Origin: Bacteroidales bacterium
GTDB lineage: Bacteria; Bacteroidota; Bacteroidia; Bacteroidales; UBA932
Direction of reading: 5' to 3'
DNA: 6,554 nt
Assembly: GCA_017548805.1 (NCBI GenBank)
Contig: JAFYZE010000301.1
Coordinates: 1-6,554 of the forward strand
Positions 4,092-6,554 of this stretch are shown here, piece after piece. The stretch's first letter is position 1. Every line of letters starts with the position of its first letter. The position numbers and the translations under genes were made by a program. The notes below the pieces were generated by a model that did not search any database, had not been told where the DNA came from, and saw only the letters and a list, made by a program, of their open reading frames with translations.

Positions 4092-6554
4092 AATATGGGA
4101 CGTATGGTTACGGTGCGGGTATAGCCGGCGGGGTACGCACGGTAGGCATCGAAGATGCCGCGGGCCGTGCAGCCGACGCCGGAGGTGACGTAGTCGAGGT
4201 TGAGGGTGATATCCCCTCCCCTGACCAGCTGGTACTGGTACACTGCCTTGGTGAGGTTGTCAGTGGTGCAGTCGTAGGCGTTGAACGAGAAAGGAGCGTC
4301 CATCGAGAACTCCAGTCCCGCTCCGGATCCGTCGGTCAGGCGAACCCAGCGGTTGTCGGTCCTGAGGCCGTAATCCTGAGGGATCAGGTAAGGCTCGTAC
4401 ATCCCGTCCATGTCGGACTTCCAGATGCCTATCCTGTAGCCGGTCTTGCGGTCGGGATACGAGGCCTGGGGGCCGCGTCCGTACCATTCGACCTCGCGGA
4501 GGGACTTGTCAAGGCTCAGGGTGAGACCCAGACGCGGCAGCCACTGCGGCATCTGTCCCTGGGGATTGGCCTTGTGCAGCAACGTCAGGGTGCCGTCTCC
4601 GGACACCTTCCAGCTGTAGGTCTCGTCGAATCCGTCGTAGGAGCGACCGCTGATGTAGGCGTCGAGCTGCATCATCCTGCCGGTGCCGGCACCGAACAGC
4701 GCGAGGTCGCGCACGTCGACGACAACGTCGTCACCGGCCTCGCGCGCCTGCACTGATACCGGCATATAGGCGACCTTGTCCAGTCCGGCCGAATAGTAAT
4801 GCGAAGCAAGTATCTGTGCATGTCCTATCGAGCCGTATCCGGATACCCTGGCATTGCCGGCTCCACGGCCGTTCCATCCGTCGATCTCATTGGCGACGGG
4901 GGCGCGCCAGAGGTTGAGATGGAGAGGCTCGGTCATCATCTCCTTGCCGCCCACCTTGATCGAGACGAGGGCTCCGGACCTGGTGTCGAAGCTGTATTCG
5001 AATCCGTCACCAGCGGCGGTGATACGGCCGTTGGCATTGCTCATCCGGACCTTCTTGCCGGAAGCGGGTTTAGGTGCGGCCGGGACGTTCCAGGAAGAAA
5101 GCTCGAACTGGTCCCAGGACACTTCGTGACCAGCAGGGGCCCATTTCTCGTCCTTCGCCAGCACGGAGCTGAAATTGAGTCTGTATTCCTTGCCGGGAAC
5201 GGACTGGGGACGTACAAGCGGGATCTTGACAACCTTGAGGCTGAGAGGAGCCACGTCGAGGTCCATCACACCGGATGCCACGACGTCGTTGTCGGCGGTC
5301 AGGGTCCAGGTAGTCTTGTAGTACGAAGCATTGAGGAAATGGTTGCGGTTCCAGACCTCGACGGTCCCCTGCTCCGGGCTCAGGAGCTTGAAAGACAAGG
5401 GCTGGGTGCTCTTCTTGAGCTGCCACATCTCGGGCTGGGGAGTACGGTCGGGCCAGATACACCCGTAGGTCCTGGCGCCAATGCCATATGTCCAGAAAGT
5501 CCCTTCATTGGTCTCCTCCTCGAAATCGAGCCAGAGAGCGGCCTTGGAAGGATCCAGGGAAGAAGGAGAAACAGCCTCCGCGAACACTCCTGCATTGTCG
5601 ATGAGGGCGTCGCAGATATAGACGTTGGTATCCTGGCCCTGGGCCTCCTCGCTGCGGCCTATGCAGAGCGAGAGAGGGAGGTTGCGGATGGAGCCGGTCA
5701 TAGGCTTGGATGCTGCCTCTGCACCGTCGATGAAGATGCGCATGGCGGCACCGTCGTATGTGGCTGTGACATTGTGCCACTTGCCCTCCCAGTCGGCCGG
5801 GAGCGGTGCTGTCAGCGTCTGCTTGCTGCCGTTGTCGATATAGAACAACAGGTTCTCGGTGCCCTGCTGCTTGAGGCCGAACTGGTTCTCGCCCTTGGTA
5901 ATGAGGTATCCGCCGCTGGCGTTGTAGTGCCTCGGCAGGAGGTCGAGGGTGAGGGTGAGCCCGGTGCCGGAGATTTCGACGGCGTCAGCCCTGTACACCT
6001 GGACCCACTGGTCCTGCTTGTTCAGGTCGATGGCATTGCCGTAAGGGCCCTTGACGAGCCTGGCCTTGCCCATGATATGCGCGGGAACGCCGTTGCCGGA
6101 CTTGTCCTTGAGGGCGCGGACCGGCTCGTTGAGACCGACGCTGACGAAGTCCCAAAGGGCTCCGCCCATAGACTTCGGATGCGCATAGATGACATCCCAG
6201 TAGTCGTCCACGCCACCGCCGCCGTTTCCGGCGACTGACAGGTACTCATCCATGAAGGACGGGCGCAGGTCCTTGGTATCGAGGCCGTAGCCGAGCTCGA
6301 GCTCCATCGGTGAAGGATAGCGGGGGCCTACGATATCCTCGGCGGGATGCTTGGCGGCGTTGCCGCCGTACATCCAGAAGCGGGTGGGATCGTAGGACTT
6401 GCCTTCCTTCACGACTTCGGTGATGTTGTTGCCCTCGCCGCTCTCGTTGCCGGCGCTCCAGAAGAGCACGCAAGCGTGGTTGCGGTCGCGCAGGACCATC
6501 CGGCGGACGCGCTCGCGGTACATCTCAGTGAACTCGGGCATGTCGCTGACATAC
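4088..6554 (-). CDS. LacZ-type GH2 glycosidase with inserted LamG-like domain, 5' part outside window
   Basis: This is the C-terminal part of a GH2 enzyme, probably a beta-galactosidase or related exo-beta-glycosidase. The frame is open at the right edge and 821 residues are visible. Numbering here starts at the Met at 6541, with YVSD before it. The barrel end shows the acid/base E33 in SAGNES and the nucleophile candidate E99 in FMDEY. GGALWDF (127-133) matches the GGFVWDW segment of E. coli LacZ. A jelly-roll LamG/concanavalin-like domain is inserted at about 143-335 (YDGAAMRIFIDG, SLCIGRS). LacZ-like sequence then resumes at WPDRTPQPEMW (363-373), followed by an Ig-like domain (to about 440) and the C-terminal beta-galactosidase domain (about 500-815; LWRAP, WYGRGPQASYPDRKTG, MYEPYLIPQDYGLRTDNRW). 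The LacZ active-site His540 is Ser here, and the segment that carries Trp999 is replaced by GVGCTARG. These changes argue against simple lactase activity. The gene overlaps GH31 by 4 bases. The signal peptide region is not visible. Confidence 0.9.
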   Translation of the reverse strand, partial: YVSDMPEFTEMYRERVRRMVLRDRNHACVLFWSAGNESGEGNNITEVVKEGKSYDPTRFWMYGGNAAKHPAEDIVGPRYPSPMELELGYGLDTKDLRPSFMDEYLSVAGNGGGGVDDYWDVIYAHPKSMGGALWDFVSVGLNEPVRALKDKSGNGVPAHIMGKARLVKGPYGNAIDLNKQDQWVQVYRADAVEISGTGLTLTLDLLPRHYNASGGYLITKGENQFGLKQQGTENLLFYIDNGSKQTLTAPLPADWEGKWHNVTATYDGAAMRIFIDGAEAASKPMTGSIRNLPLSLCIGRSEEAQGQDTNVYICDALIDNAGVFAEAVSPSSLDPSKAALWLDFEEETNEGTFWTYGIGARTYGCIWPDRTPQPEMWQLKKSTQPLSFKLLSPEQGTVEVWNRNHFLNASYYKTTWTLTADNDVVASGVMDLDVAPLSLKVVKIPLVRPQSVPGKEYRLNFSSVLAKDEKWAPAGHEVSWDQFELSSWNVPAAPKPASGKKVRMSNANGRITAAGDGFEYSFDTRSGALVSIKVGGKEMMTEPLHLNLWRAPVANEIDGWNGRGAGNARVSGYGSIGHAQILASHYYSAGLDKVAYMPVSVQAREAGDDVVVDVRDLALFGAGTGRMMQLDAYISGRSYDGFDETYSWKVSGDGTLTLLHKANPQGQMPQWLPRLGLTLSLDKSLREVEWYGRGPQASYPDRKTGYRIGIWKSDMDGMYEPYLIPQDYGLRTDNRWVRLTDGSGAGLEFSMDAPFSFNAYDCTTDNLTKAVYQYQLVRGGDITLNLDYVTSGVGCTARGIFDAYRAYPAGYTRTVTIRPIL

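Noticed and set aside
4799..6238. Long plus-strand open frame (479 codons) antisense to GH2
   Set aside because: It has no recognisable domain, its composition is dominated by Val, Gly, Ala and Leu as expected from the reverse complement of GC-rich codons, and it lies wholly inside a clear GH2 gene.

Overview
The window is an accessory carbohydrate-degradation locus, most likely from a GC-rich member of the Bacteroidales (gut or rumen type). The evidence for this is indirect: exo-acting glycosidases packed head to tail, lipoprotein-type signal peptides, no recognisable Shine-Dalgarno sequences, and domain insertions (PA14, LamG) of the kind common in polysaccharide utilisation loci. No SusC/SusD gene, regulator, rRNA or tRNA is visible, so the taxonomic call is an inference.

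All three genes lie on the minus strand, so transcription runs from high to low coordinates. (1) 6554-4088 is the 3' part of a LacZ-type GH2 enzyme, open at the window edge, with a LamG-like domain inserted after the catalytic barrel. (2) 4091-1857 is a PA14-containing GH31 lipoprotein, probably an alpha-xylosidase. Its ATG overlaps the GH2 stop codon by 4 bases. (3) 1856-1403 is a 454-base non-coding gap. It holds a tandem repeat around the GH31 stop codon, an array of five related imperfect palindromes and a C-free G-rich leader. (4) 1402-1 is the 5' part of a GH54 alpha-L-arabinofuranosidase with an N-terminal export signal and a NEW3-like Ig domain, open at the left edge. It spans about 1400 bases without an internal stop.

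Together the enzymes would remove terminal alpha-arabinofuranose, alpha-xylose and, for the GH2, probably a beta-galactosyl-type sugar from plant cell-wall glycans. This trio fits the side chains of arabinosylated or galactosylated xyloglucan. That is an inference from family membership; the backbone-cutting enzymes are not in the window.

The most unusual structure is the palindrome array at 1513-1770. When aligned on their centres, the five copies share a 15+3+15 layout and a consensus, but several stem positions change on both sides so that pairing is kept. Three of the copies are spaced exactly 42 bases apart. I do not recognise this element from any named family.
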